Source: Castor canadensis
Taxonomy: Eukaryota > Chordata > Mammalia > Rodentia > Castoridae
Assembly (NCBI RefSeq): GCF_047511655.1
Contig: NC_133392.1
Location: 90,823,042 to 90,887,041 of the forward strand
Length of the DNA stretch: 64,000 nt
Direction: 5' to 3'
The notes below the pieces were generated by a model that had not been told where the DNA came from, ran no database searches, and saw nothing but the letters and a program-made list of their open reading frames with translations. Position 1 is the first letter of the stretch; each line of letters starts with the position of its first letter. Made by a program: the position numbers and the translations under genes. Shown piece by piece: positions 12,401 through 25,700 of the stretch.

Positions 12401-15400
12401 TTTTTCGGAAAAGACCAAACCTTTCCAATTGAGTTGCTGATGGTCCTAATAACCTGGCTGTTTCTAAATCCATTGGTGTTTCTGTGATTTGTGGATGTTA
12501 GGTAATACAGATTATCAGGAAATTTTACTTATACCTTTACTTTGCTATCAGATATTTGTTTCCCATGGAAGCATCTATGGTTACCAGCAAACGCAAACAA
12601 AGAGTTTGTCAGTTGCAGCTGTGAGCTACATGTTACAAATCAACAGCAGGGCTCACCAATTCTCAATGAATAACTTCAGATGGGGTATCTGGTGACTCAT
12701 AAATACATTTGGAAGAGATTTTAGACTACCACAGCATCATGCGATCATCTTCTCTTTTCTCTACCTTGGGGTAATTTGCTAACTTGAGAGATTTTCATGC
12801 AGAAAGAAGACTGGCATCTAATTTCTTCCTACTGTCAGGTTCCATCTACCAACTAGATATGTCCAATTGTCTACTTAATCTGCAGTGACTACACTAAACC
12901 ATAGGGCTGTCTCTCACTCTCCAACATGTATGTAGGAAAGAAGAAAGGCATGGAATCCTGAACTCCCTAAGGTCACAATCCAAACCTCTTCTGCCCACTT
13001 CTCCCAGTTCGTTCAGTTTCTATGGGTAACCAGGTTCTTGGTTCCTGCATAGTCTTTGAAAAATCTTGCCTGAAGTTTCTTTGTTTTTTTCCAAACTACA
13101 AAACATGCTCACCACAAAAACATTAAGCACACAGAGCACGTCGATATAAAGTAGCTGACATAAAGCCTGTTGATGGATAGCCATGTAAGTTTCATGTTTT
13201 AATGACAAAATTTTATAAACATTGGCACACATTATGTGTGTGTGTATAGAATATAAACTTATGTGAGTTAGAGATCCAGAGAGGAACAATTAGGTCTATG
13301 GGTACTCACATTCCAGCTGTGAAGCACACAATTTTGGATTTTGATTATCTGAAATTTCTCACCAAAGGTACATAGCAGTTCTCCCACCAAAAGCACCGAT
13401 TTCCAATTTTCTCAGATTCTTGTTTCACTGGATTTTATCACTGTTTCTAGTTTGGGGCAGTTTGCCTGAATCTGGCCCCTCTCTTAATCTTAACCAGACC
13501 CTTGCTCCTGGCTCACTTTGACCCATGGATGTCTGCACGAACTCTGATTGGCCTGATGATGGGCTCCTCACTCCCACTTTCTCAACCTGCCTATGTGCTC
13601 CTGGTGGAGAAGAAAAGATGATGGACTCAGTGCTTCCCCTTGGACCTTCATCTCATAATCAGAATCCCATTTTGTATTTTAAACTGAGGCAAAAATATGA
13701 GTGGAGTCAACTGCCCACAGTATTTATTTCCAAGAAAAGACTATTAAGTTTCACAGAACAAGGGCCTTATTATGTTGTTTACTTCCCTCAGGAAAGAAAA
13801 GCAAACGGTTGTGTTTTCACAACAGTGTCTGCTGACAAACTGGAGCCTAGACCATCTGTTTTAATTTCTCTAAAAAGTGCCCCAAAGGCACTGTGATGTC
13901 AGAGCATACCATTGTTCCCATTGTCTTTCCCAATAAAAAAGTGTCACACACCCACTCCTCCACGGTCCATGCGACTTACCATCACATCCTCTTTCCAGAT
14001 GGCTACATTCCACCCCCCAATGGTGAGGATAATGTCACTGTAAAAAGGTGATCTCTGAACCGTGTGGACAGCTCCATCATGGACTGTGTAGAGGCTCACT
14101 GGCTTCTTTGCTGTTGAAATGCAAAAGGTCATTTTGGGGTAAATGAAACTGTTAATAGATGGTTCCTCCTCTTTTTACAGCAAGTCCAGGGAATTCCCAT
14201 CAACGCACTTTTCAGGTCAGAGAAATTATTCATGTCCTTATTCATTTACCCATTTGTTAGCTCACTCAGTAGATAGCCTGCATGTGCCAAGTGCTGAAGA
14301 TAGATGGGTAAACAATGGCCAGGAAGCCAACACGATCCTATCCTCATGGAGCTTACAATCTAGTGGGAAAGACAAATACTCTATAAGGAAATCCTAAAAT
14401 ATGTCCTTAAAACACTGCCTCATGAAAGAAAAATATTACAGGAAAGGATGACAGGGCCATTCACAATTCAGACTGAATGCTCAGAAAAGGCTTCCCTAGA
14501 AAGAAGCCACCCAGGCCCAAGGACAGTTGGGCATAGGAAGATTTTGGTGTGAAAGATCATTCCAGACAGAGAGACAACACACACCCAAGTCCTAAGAAGA
14601 GAAGTGCTCAGTGCTTTGTGCACTTAAGGCAGACAGTAGTACTGGAGTCTGGTGGTCTCAGCACAAGACATGAAATGAATGGGGTCAAGGAGCACTCTGA
14701 CCAGATAGGGTCTTACAGGAAAGACCCTGGTACACATGCAGTGTATTCTGAGTCTTTTAGGCCTAGAAGTGAGACAAGTGCATTGATTTTCAGATGTTCT
14801 CTGCCTGCTGTGAGGAGAATGGGTTGGAGATAGAATGAAGTGGAGACACCAGAGGAGGCTGCTGCAGTGGTTCTGGCAACAGAGGCTGGTGGCATGGATT
14901 AAGGTGCAGTGGAGAAGAGTGGATGGTCAGGAAATATTTGTGAGCTCCTCATTTCGTGTAGTTCACAAAGCTCCAAGGATGGCCACGAAAACTTACCCTA
15001 GTCAAGGCCACATTACGATGTTTAGCTATGTTATAATGGAACCACACACTGATTTGTGACCTCATGGTATTAATGTTATGTGGAACCAACCCTCCCCCCA
15101 CCCAGAAACCTGATGGGACAGTAAGCAGAAAAACACCTACTACATCTTGTGAGAAGTTTAGAGTCTTCATGAGGTATCTGTCCACTCACATTCATAGCAC
15201 TATTTGTGCTAACCAAAAGGGAGAAGTGTTTATTGATGGATGAATGGGCAAGCAAAATGAAATATACGAGGGAGTATTATTCAACCTTAAAAAGTCAGGA
15301 AATTCTGACATGTTACAACATAGATGAACCTTGAGGACGCTGTGCTGAGGGAAATAAGCCAGTCACAGGATAAATACTTCATGGCTTCACTTAGGCACCT

Positions 15401-18400
15401 ACATTAGGTAAATTTATAGAAGCAAAAAGTAGAGTGGTAGTTGCCAGGGGCTGGGGGAAAGGAGAACAAAGAGTTAGTATTTCCTGGATATGGAGAAGAG
15501 TGCTGGAGATGGTTACCAGTCTGTATGCACGTCCTTCAACTGTACACTTGAAAATGGTTAAGATCATTTCACTTGTCTTCTACCACAATGAATGATTTTT
15601 TAAAAGAAAAATTTCAAGGTAAGAAAAATAAATATAAAAAATATAGCTCTCCTGGATTTTTTTTTAAAAAAAGGACAATTTTCCCCCAACTGATCCCCTT
15701 TCTAGAAGACAGCACAGAAGACATACTTCTAAGACCTTCTTGAGTGGTCTAGAAGATTCTCAGCAAGGCACAAGACCTCCAGAAATCAGCAGCTTTCTTC
15801 CAGCTGCTGCTCCTGTTTTTCAGTCTGGTATCACCCTCAGGGTCAGTGGCTTCCCTAGACAACCTCCTCACCTAGGTTAGCAGGGCTGTCCAGGAGTCTG
15901 GAGGCCCCTGGAAACTGTACTGATTATCAGTGATAGCAATACTAACAGCTGTTAGGTTTGTTCTTTAAAATAACAGCTCATAATGACTTTTTTTCTCCTT
16001 TTGTCCTTTGAAAGACCTGTGTGCCATTCAGCAATGACTGGAGCTATCCTTAAGTTATTAAATGGAGTGCAGAGCCTCCAGGCCAGGTTGTTAGAAGAAA
16101 ATGACAATAAACAAAAGGCAGTTTCCAGAGTCATTATCTAATGTGGGATTCAGTACAGTGATGTGGTAAAGAGCACAGAGTCTGGTGACAGAATGTCTGG
16201 GTTCAAATGCTGACATGGCCACCTATGGCAGCAACCCCATAGGGCTTCTGTGAGGATCACTTGAGTTAATCCATGCAAAGTGCTTGAAAGAGTGCCTGGC
16301 ACGTGAGATGTGCTGTATAGATGATGTGAGGGTGGACTCCATGAAATAATTATGTTAACTGTCATCACTGGCTAGCTGCATTTCTTGGCCTGTCCCTTAG
16401 AGCATCTGGAAATGTTTGATTTGGCCTTCTCTATCTGTAGAGAAGGGGTAATCTGTATTCCAGAAGTTTCTCTCAAGAAGAAATTCTCCTTCCAGCCTGG
16501 TTGTACATTTGAGATCAGCTGATCAAGAGGGATCGGGTCATAGCGATTCCTCATCTTTGCTCAGGAAACCCCCATGGTGTTTATGAAAGACATGGACTGG
16601 GAGTGTCCAACAAAACATCTCCAGTTCCCAGGATGTAAACAGGGCACATGGTTTATAGGTCAGAGCATCTGCACACTGACTCTCCACGAGCTTCAATCAT
16701 CATTCAATGAGAATAACAGCATTGTCCAGCTTTTCATGCTATAAAATACTTGACTGTGGTTAAAAGTATCATAATCCGATAGTCAGTGGCTAAAAGCTAT
16801 TGCCTTTTTTTTTTTTTCGAATGAGCTAAATGTCAAGAAATTAAAAGCAACACAACTCCTCTTTGTCCTTACTACTCACATCCCATTAGCCACAAAGTCC
16901 TGCCTGGCCAAACTCACTCTTTCCCACATTTCCCCACTACTCATCCTGTTACCATATCTGTCCTCCAGGCTTCACCATCTCTCAGTTGGGATATTTCAAG
17001 AGGTCATTCTGTTTCCATTACGAGTCCTACCAATAAACTAATCCAGCTTTTGCTGTCCTGCAAGGGTGATTTCTGACTATATGGATGACTCTATTGTAAA
17101 GTCTAAAGCTTTGAGAAGGGCACTCAAGGCTCTTTGCCATCTGTACCCAAATGGCCTTCTTGTCACCTTTCCTGTTGCTTTTGCCATTTCTATTGCTATA
17201 CTTTAGCCATGAGTTCCCCTCTTTCTTGAATGTCTACCTCTCTTTTGGGTCTCCATGTCTCTATCATTGTTACTCTTTCTACTGGTGTCTTTCTCATCTT
17301 ACCCATCTGAAGAATTCCAATCCACACTTTAAGACCCTGCTTAACTGTGTCTTTCCTTAGCTGGATGGTTTCCTAATAGCCCAAGAGAGTTGGCTCCTCC
17401 CCAGGCTCCCACAAGACTTTGTATGCTTACAATCATAGCAAAAATGACATAGCAATACCAGCATTTGTTTATTTGTCTGATTTTTCCAATAGATAATGGA
17501 AATTCTTTGGAAAAGATATTATCTTAACCATCTTTATATCTCCAGTGTCTGGAACACAGTAGGTTCTCAATAATGATTTGGTGAACGAATGAAAGTGAGA
17601 AGGAAAGAGAAAACCAACCTCAGCGAGGTTCCTACATAAAGCTTTTAGATTTTAATTTTATTGCCTTTGGTTTTCATATAAATGGATTATTCATTCCTCC
17701 TTGAAAGCAGTTTAGGAAGCTGTCTGTAGGAGGAGATGGAGCCCCAAGAGACTCTCTGAGACCAAGAGGAATTCGTGTCTACTTGTATGCAACCAAGCCA
17801 TGGTATCAGGTTGTCAGCTTGCATCCCAAGGGTGTGAAGAAGACAACCTCCAGGTTACACAGTGCCTGGTAGGCAGTACATGCACAGTTAACAGTCATGA
17901 GTTATTGATTAAATGGATACATGAACAAGTGCAAAAAAAAGTTGATATCCAATATCTAATTTTGAGTTCAACTTTAAATCATGGTTCTGTTTGCACTTGA
18001 CCCTCCTCTGGGTCATATCTAATCTTTTGATGCCACATTTGAGTTTCTGGCCAGCAGATACTATAGAAGAAAAAAGAGAAGTGAATTGCTTGAAGATTAA
18101 AATGGCTACCCTGTAGGCATGACTGACAAAGACAGCCTTCCCAGGTCAAGGGCAGATTCTGGTCTCTGGAGCCAGACTCAGTAGAACTGAAATAGAGTGA
18201 AGTTTGAAGTGAAGAATGCCAGTTCCAAAAGCTGTCCCTTGCAGGCTGTGGCTATGACCTCTGATCCCTGTGGTTTACTCACCTTCCACTTGTCCAACCA
18301 CCCACCTACTGGGCTGACCAGATACCCTTCTGCAAACCAAGTCAGTGGTGGCACCATTTTCATACGGTGTTCTGGGGGCATTCTTGCTACCCTTGTCTGC

Positions 18401-21400
18401 CTGGCACTCCCCAGAGCTACCTCTTTCTTTGCTTATGGTTATTTTAAACTTCAAAGTGTAGTTCAAATACATTTTCATATCATGATAAAAATCAAAGCCT
18501 TAAAGTAAGTAGTTGTAATTGTTGTGAACCCCAAAGCCCTGAACTTATTAAAAGAAGGGAGATTTGTTTATTGGGGTGCCTGTACTCATGGGTGTAACCC
18601 ACATACACACTCACCTGCTCAGAGTCCAAATCTTGGGAGTTATTTTTTAATTAAATTGCTCAAATGTCTCAGTGATTTAAATATCATATAAATCAGTGCT
18701 GTGCAAATTTGGTGTGAAAACAAACCACCTAGCAAATCTTATAAAAGTCCAGATTTGGGTTCAATAGGGCCTGGGGTAAGATCCAAAATTTTTATATGCA
18801 TTTCTAGTAAGCTCCCAGGTGACAACTAGACAGCTTGGTAAAGGCTCTCACTTTGATGAACACATGCATTAGTCAGAACTGGGGATGGCTTCCTTCCGAC
18901 TAGCAGGACCAGGACCAGGGGTCCTCAGGAATGTCTTATTAGTAACAGATCAATCCATAAGACTTACTCATCAATCGGCCAGTTTCAGGATCTCTTTCCA
19001 TTTTCCAATCGGTGTAGATCACTTCACCTTCCTAGAAATATTAGTTTCCAGATGAATATAATGACAACTTCAGAGACCTCATGTCTTTTGTCTTAAGCTA
19101 AGACTGATTATGATCAAGACAAGCACAAAGCAACAGGTCATTTTAATCCCATGGTAATTCAATGTGACAAGGGAGAAAGTCTCAAAAGTATTACTGTACT
19201 TGATTTTATATTGAACAAAAAATGAGTTTGTTTTTACCTACACACAGTGATGAGGAGAACATGGGTAGTTGTGGGAGGTGTGCTATGTACAACAGTCCCA
19301 ATGGCTGGGTTTTCAGAGTTTTTGGTCATCTTATTCAGTAATTTGTTCACAGAATGTAACAAAATCAGGACTTAATAAAGACTTGTGGATTACAAGAAAG
19401 AGGGAATATGCATGCATAATATGGTAGTAATTACCTTTTAAAGTTGAGAATGGGAAACATAAAACTTAATCCAAGTAAATAACAAGTAATACATATTCTA
19501 GTTCTATCTTATGACCATTTTAAAGAGAGGGGAAGGCAGAAGGACTTGATGTGAAGAGGAATGAGACAGAACCAATGAACAACAATGGGTGAGGTAGCAG
19601 TCCCCACTGTCATCTTATAAGAGAACATAGAGGCTCAGAGTCAAAATAATTGACTCAGAGTCACCCAGATGCAGTCTTCTAATTCTAATGTCATCTGTGT
19701 GTCCCCCCCTCCCCTTGCAGAAAGAAGAAGGGTGTGTGAAAAGAGGAGTTAAGAGGACTTGGGGTAGAGGAATGGGTTGGGATGGTAGATAAGGGAGGGG
19801 AGATGAGAAAGAAAATGCTTGATACCTACAAAGTGAAGAGTAAGCTTGGTGGTGGTGCCAGGAGCTGGGGAAAGGAGAGAATGTGTTATTGTTTGATGGG
19901 TGCACAGCTCCAGTTTGGGGTGATATAAGGTTCTGTACAACAATAAACAATGTACTTAGTACCACTGAATTGTGTACTAAAAAACAACTAAGAAGAACAA
20001 CTTTACGTTATGTATATTTTAAATAATTCAAATACTTTGGTGTGAAACCTGTTATAAAATGTATCTATTTGGTGGTGTCCCATTACTTACAAAATGAAGT
20101 TCTAATTACTTAAGATGACAGGAAAGGCCCTTCAGTGTTGGCCTTCAGCCCAGTGTTCTAGGCGTAGCTTCTCCTCTTGCACCAGACTATTCCACTATCC
20201 CCAGACAAATCCTGGACTTTCATAACTTCAAAATATTGTTCAGGCTGTTACTTCTGCATAGAATTGTGCCCTCACCCAGATCTCCTGGTCTCTTCTCAAC
20301 TGTGTCAGCTCATGGGTCACATCTCCCCTTTCCTGTCCGTGTGGTCTCTGAACTAGCATTGCTATACCAAGTTTTCGATGTTTCTTCTCCTTAAAATGGG
20401 CAGAAAGTGTCCTGAGGACAGAGAGACTCTACTATTCATCTCTGATTCCAGGACCTAGCCTTGTGCCTGGCAGGTCCTGTGCTCTCCAGAGCTTATAGCA
20501 TCAATTAATATCAGAATACCAAAGTGTAAACACAAGTTGCATTCTGGTGAGACTGAGCTATGGCATCTTCCCTTGTGGCTTGGCTTAGGAGAAAACCCAC
20601 TTATTTTCAAAAAAGAGAGTCAAGAATTAGAATAACTGACTATAAACAAAGTTCTGAGCCTCATTTTTCTTCATCTGTAAACGGGAATAATATTATCAAC
20701 CTCATAGGATTATTGAGATTAAATGAGATACAATTTGGATGATTAACTGGCATAGACCAATGTGAACATGTTTCATTTATTATTTAGTAGGTGACGAAAA
20801 ATGGCATTGTTGTTATATCCAGTTGTCATTTATCTTTTCAACTGAGTTTTTCACTGTATTCTTACTAGTTTGTGTTAGCCTAACAAAATAAGATAAATAA
20901 GTAATAAAAATATAAGTAAAAAAATAAGTAAATCTTCTGATATTTAGCATTGATTCTTCCATATAGCAAAGGTATTTGACAAATATTTACAGGTCAATCA
21001 ATAAATTATTAATAAAGAGAGTCCTTAATTTTATACATTTTTCCATATTTGTTAAGGATCTTTTAAACGTGAATCAATGAAACATCAAAGCTAAAAATCT
21101 CAAATGCAAATAAGCATATTAAAGCATGAAAATCTATAAATATCATAAACTTTCAAACAGCAAATGTACAACAGGGGTTATAACCGTATCTTTTACTGTT
21201 CTTAAATGTTAATTTTAAAAGCAGACATTTCCGTTTACCTCTGTTCCCACAAAGAATTTGGTGCAGAAGTCCTCTATTGGCTTGAGAAAATTGTTCAACC
21301 CTGCTTCGAGATTGTGGAATGGATTCACTTCTTCACTGCTCATTACTTTGCTCTGAACTAACATTTTGTCTTTCAGAAGAGGATAGATAGAAAAATCACA

Positions 21401-22675
21401 TATTTATGGTGATCTTTAAAAATATAGATTATATTTTCTGTCCCTTGATACACTCATCTATCCCATTCATTCCCTTCCCAATATGGTAGGCATTTTTAGG
21501 TTCCAATTTAATGGTAGAACTCTTTTTTCAAACTAGAACATCAATGACAGTGTCACAGTATAAAATATATATCATAGCTAAACATGCAAGCAGTGAAGGA
21601 ACATAGCTAATTTGGGGGCTTAAATGCAAAGTACATCAGGAATTGTTTCTTTTTAGAAATATTTGATGTCACCTTATTTTAAAACAAAGGTTTTTATGAT
21701 CTAAAATTAATAAATATTATTTATTAAAGCTTTGGAAAACAGAGGAAAGTGTGAGTAAAAAAGGAAAACATTATTCATTGTCATATCTCCCAGAGATAAC
21801 CACTACTAAAGTATTGTCATTTTCCCTCCAATGACTTTTCTACAAATAAATAGATTTTATAAAAATTATTTTAGCTTTGTGTCCTGCTTTCTTCTGCATT
21901 CTCTTCTCTCTCTGTCTCTCTCTCTGTCTCTCTCTCTCTCTCTCCTTTTCTCTCTCCTATAGGGAGTTGAATTCAAAGCCTCTCAGATTGCTAGGCAGGT
22001 GCTCTGCCACTTGAGCCACAACCCCAGACCTTTTTGTGCTGGTTATTTTTTGAGATAGTGTCTTTTTTTATGCCCAGCTGGCCTGAACCACTACACCCAG
22101 CCATTGGTTGAGATGGGGCCTTGCGAACTTTTTGTTCTGGCTTTCCTCAAAGCATGATCCTCCCAGTCTCCACCTCCCGAGTAACTAGGACTATAGGTGC
22201 CCAGCTCTTCTGTTCTCTTAAAGATGGGTCCTGATCATTTTCCCAGGCCACTTATTAATTTTCACAAATGTGATGTTAAATTTCTAGGAAAAATTGATAG
22301 AGAAATACATTTCATTAAACCCTTCTGATCATACCTCTTATCTGTGGGAAAACACCAACAAACATAAACACCACCCAAAAAACAGACAGACAAAATCTCA
22401 AACAGGTATATTAAAAATATACATTGCATTCAAAAAAAACTTTAGCATAATTCAGGACAAAAGTAAAACAAATTTATGATTTACTTGCTATAGTCAACCA
22501 ATATTTTCTTTGGGGGATCTACATTTTTTGAGAATTCTCTTTTTCTACTAGGCAAGACGTTAAAAACAGGTATCAAAAATCAGCCAAATACAGTTATTTA
22601 AAGGGGCTGGCGGAGTGGCTAAAGTGGTAAAGTGCCTGCCTAGCAAGCAGGAGGCCCTGAGTTCAAGCTTTAGTA

Positions 22676-22718
<43 letters not shown>

Positions 22719-25700
22719 TCCCCACTAAAGGAGATAGCCCTGTAAACACCTGAAACACCTGGACTGCAAAGTATAAATCAACATTTCAATAGATAACTGG
22801 GTACATTCAATTGCATTACCCTTATTAAAAGGAAAAGCAAAAGAGAATTTTGTATCTAAGATAAAAAAGTATTTCAGATTCTTAACTCTTGTTTCAGTGT
22901 TTGCTTTTCTCTTTTTTTAAAAACAATGTACATAAATATAATCATAGAGCAGAAATGTATACAAGTTGCAAATAAATATATGTGCATTGCAGATTTGTAC
23001 CCAAATATGTTTACCAAGGAGGTGCACAAGAATAAAAAGGCTGGTGGCCTCTGGTCTAATAAAGAGAAACAAGACCCTGATCCATGCAGTCACCACAGGT
23101 AATGAAAAGAGCAAGCACGAGCTATATTGCAAAGGAAGACAGAGTGATTCTGAGTGAGAAACTGGAAATGAAGGCCTACGAAGAGAGGCAGGGATGACTC
23201 AGATTATGAATTCTGCTCTGAACATGGTAACTTTGAGGGGTAGATTGGGTTCAAAGCCAGAAAGACCGTGAGAGGTTGAGTGGAGAATTCTCAGCAAAGA
23301 TGAAAGTTGGAGCCATGCAGGTAGACCATGTTACTAAAAGGAAAAGTGTATAATGAGGAAAACTTCGCTGAAGTTGATCTTTTCATTATCAGAGGGCAGT
23401 AAGGCAAAATGGAGCCATGAAGGAACACAGAGGAGGAGAAATTAAAGAAGTAACAGAATAGGAAAACCACAAACGCTAAAGAAGGTGTGAGCTCCAAGAA
23501 AATAATGCTTTATGTGGTAGAGTCAAAGAGGATGAAGCCTGAGAAAAATGTTATCATCAATTACATTTGCTCAGACTTGAGTGGAATAACTTTGGATATT
23601 TGGTAAATTCAAAGTCACCCTCATACGTCATGGATTTTCCAATGATTAGTGATGGTAATCTTAGCAACCAATGTTTATTAAATGCTGATTACAACCAGGC
23701 ATAAATGATGTACTTTACGTGAACCATTTCATTCAGTCCTCGTGATGACTTTCAAGGCAGTTATGCGTTAATCTTACTTCATGGATGAGAACATTGAGGC
23801 TCAGAGAGATTGACTGCTTTGCACAAGGTCTCCCAGATGGTGCTAACATTTATTATGAGTTAACTATATGCTGTTCTTAGCTTCACGTTATTAACTTGTG
23901 TTATCTTCACAATGTCCTGTGAGATAGCTGCCTTCCTTATTTATTCCCTTTATCTTTCACTAAGGTCAAACATGTTAGAAGAAAGAAGGCACAGAAAGGT
24001 ATAGTAATTTGACCTGGTCAAATAATAAATTGTGACATTGAGATTTAAAACCAAACCATAGACTCCAGAATATACACATGGGCCCTGAAGGCTATTTCAA
24101 AAGAAGAATTCCAAACCATTTAGAGCAAAGCCTTCTTCATTAGAATATAGAATTTCTTTAAGTCATTGAGTACTTAAAAGGGCAGTCAAAGTGTCACTAG
24201 ATGGCAACAGAGTACCAGACATGGGCCCAGACTGAGCAGGTCTCAAGAAAAAATGGCATTGTAATAACCAGGACTTGTGATCCAAATCAAGAGGAACCGG
24301 TATTGGATCAATAAGCAAAATGTGATCAAGAAACTTATGAATGTATTGTAATTAAAAGGTCCAAGTCAGGCCAGAATAGGTGGCTAACTGGCAATGTGTA
24401 AAAAGGAGATCCAAAGTACCATATCTGATCTCTAATGAAGTCCTCAAAGCTAGCAGTTCACAAAGGAGGCATGAAATGGCCATAGAGTGACACATGTAGA
24501 GATAACACTTGACTGCATGTGTTAGCAAGATCCCTGGGATCATTACCAAGTGAAATTGACTTCTTTCTGGATGGTAGAATTGCTTGCAACACAAACTTCT
24601 TAACACGGCCAACTAGTATCTTAGCTGGGAATCTAAAATGTGTCTGTTCCTAAATCTCATGCTCTAAAAAAGTCTATAAAATCATGTTGTCCAGAAAGAC
24701 AACATCCATTTGATGGCGTGTATTCCTGTTTGATGATGTATGGGGATGCTGCAAGCTGCTATTTTAAATAGGCCCCTCCTGAAGTACAGGTAAATACATA
24801 TTTCATGTATTTTAGTGTCTGTGCCACTAGAGCCTGGGACTTTGCAGGAGTTTAGTAAATATTTGTTGGATGAAGACAGGCATAAACATGGAGATAGTAT
24901 AAATTAATCTTTAAAAACAAAAAGGATAGCAATATTTCGATGTAATGCTTTGGGTCACATTTTCCCCCAAGGGTTAGCTGTGTCAACAGCAAAATGAAAT
25001 GTAAGCTTTCTTTAAGAAATGCGTAGTTTGAACTCAGAGCTTTATGCTTGCAAAACAGGTGCTCTGCCACTTGAGCCACACTCCCAGTCCATTTTGCTCT
25101 GGCTATTTTGGAGATGGGATCTTGTGAACTAATTGCTTTGGCTGGCCTTGAACTGATTCTTCTGATCTCAGCCTCCCAGGTAGCTAGAATTAAAGGTCAC
25201 TGGTGCTGGCTCTGAAAAGGTGCATTTATACAGCCTCCAGAAAGTGATAGACTGAGAATGTAGCATTTATAAAGATATGAAGGACCAACAGAAATTACAC
25301 TCACTTTATGAATGCTAATGCTTAAATTTGTTTGTATAAAAATATTTAGTCATATCTTAATACATTTTTAAAAAACACGCTTTAGAGAGACTTTTGCTTT
25401 AGGCCAAGATGGAGCAATTGGAACGAACTTAAAGCCCACTCACGTAAAACAACCACAAAAACAGACAAAATACATGAGACAATAGTTTTCAAGATACTGG
25501 ATTTCACAACAAAGGACAGTGATCACTGAAAAATACACAGATAAAATGATCATAGTTTAAACTCTAATCATATTGATAATTGCATCAAGTGAAAAGGTTC
25601 TAGATATCCAAATTAAAAGACATATGTGATTAGATTGGACTAAAAACCAGCATGACTCAAAAGAAATGCACACTAAATATAAAGACACAAGTAGATTAGA

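Larger units (their letters stand above)
10188..13979 (-). other. DNAI3 introns around exon 17
   Basis: Intron 10188-11741 has one ID SINE; intron 11947-13979 has one composite SINE (12075-12308). Otherwise unique. A purine-rich stretch at 11540-11660 is notable but unassigned. Confidence 0.6.
14111..21238 (-). other. DNAI3 introns between exons 16 and 14
   Basis: Populated by old L2, L1 and MIR copies listed separately. 15613-16149, 17601-18967, 19032-19829 and 20753-21238 show nothing I can name. No young insertions. Confidence 0.55.

Noticed and set aside
22604-22712. tRNA-like sequence with A- and B-box-like segments
   Set aside because: It is an ID-type SINE with a repeat tail; the tRNA fold is not preserved.
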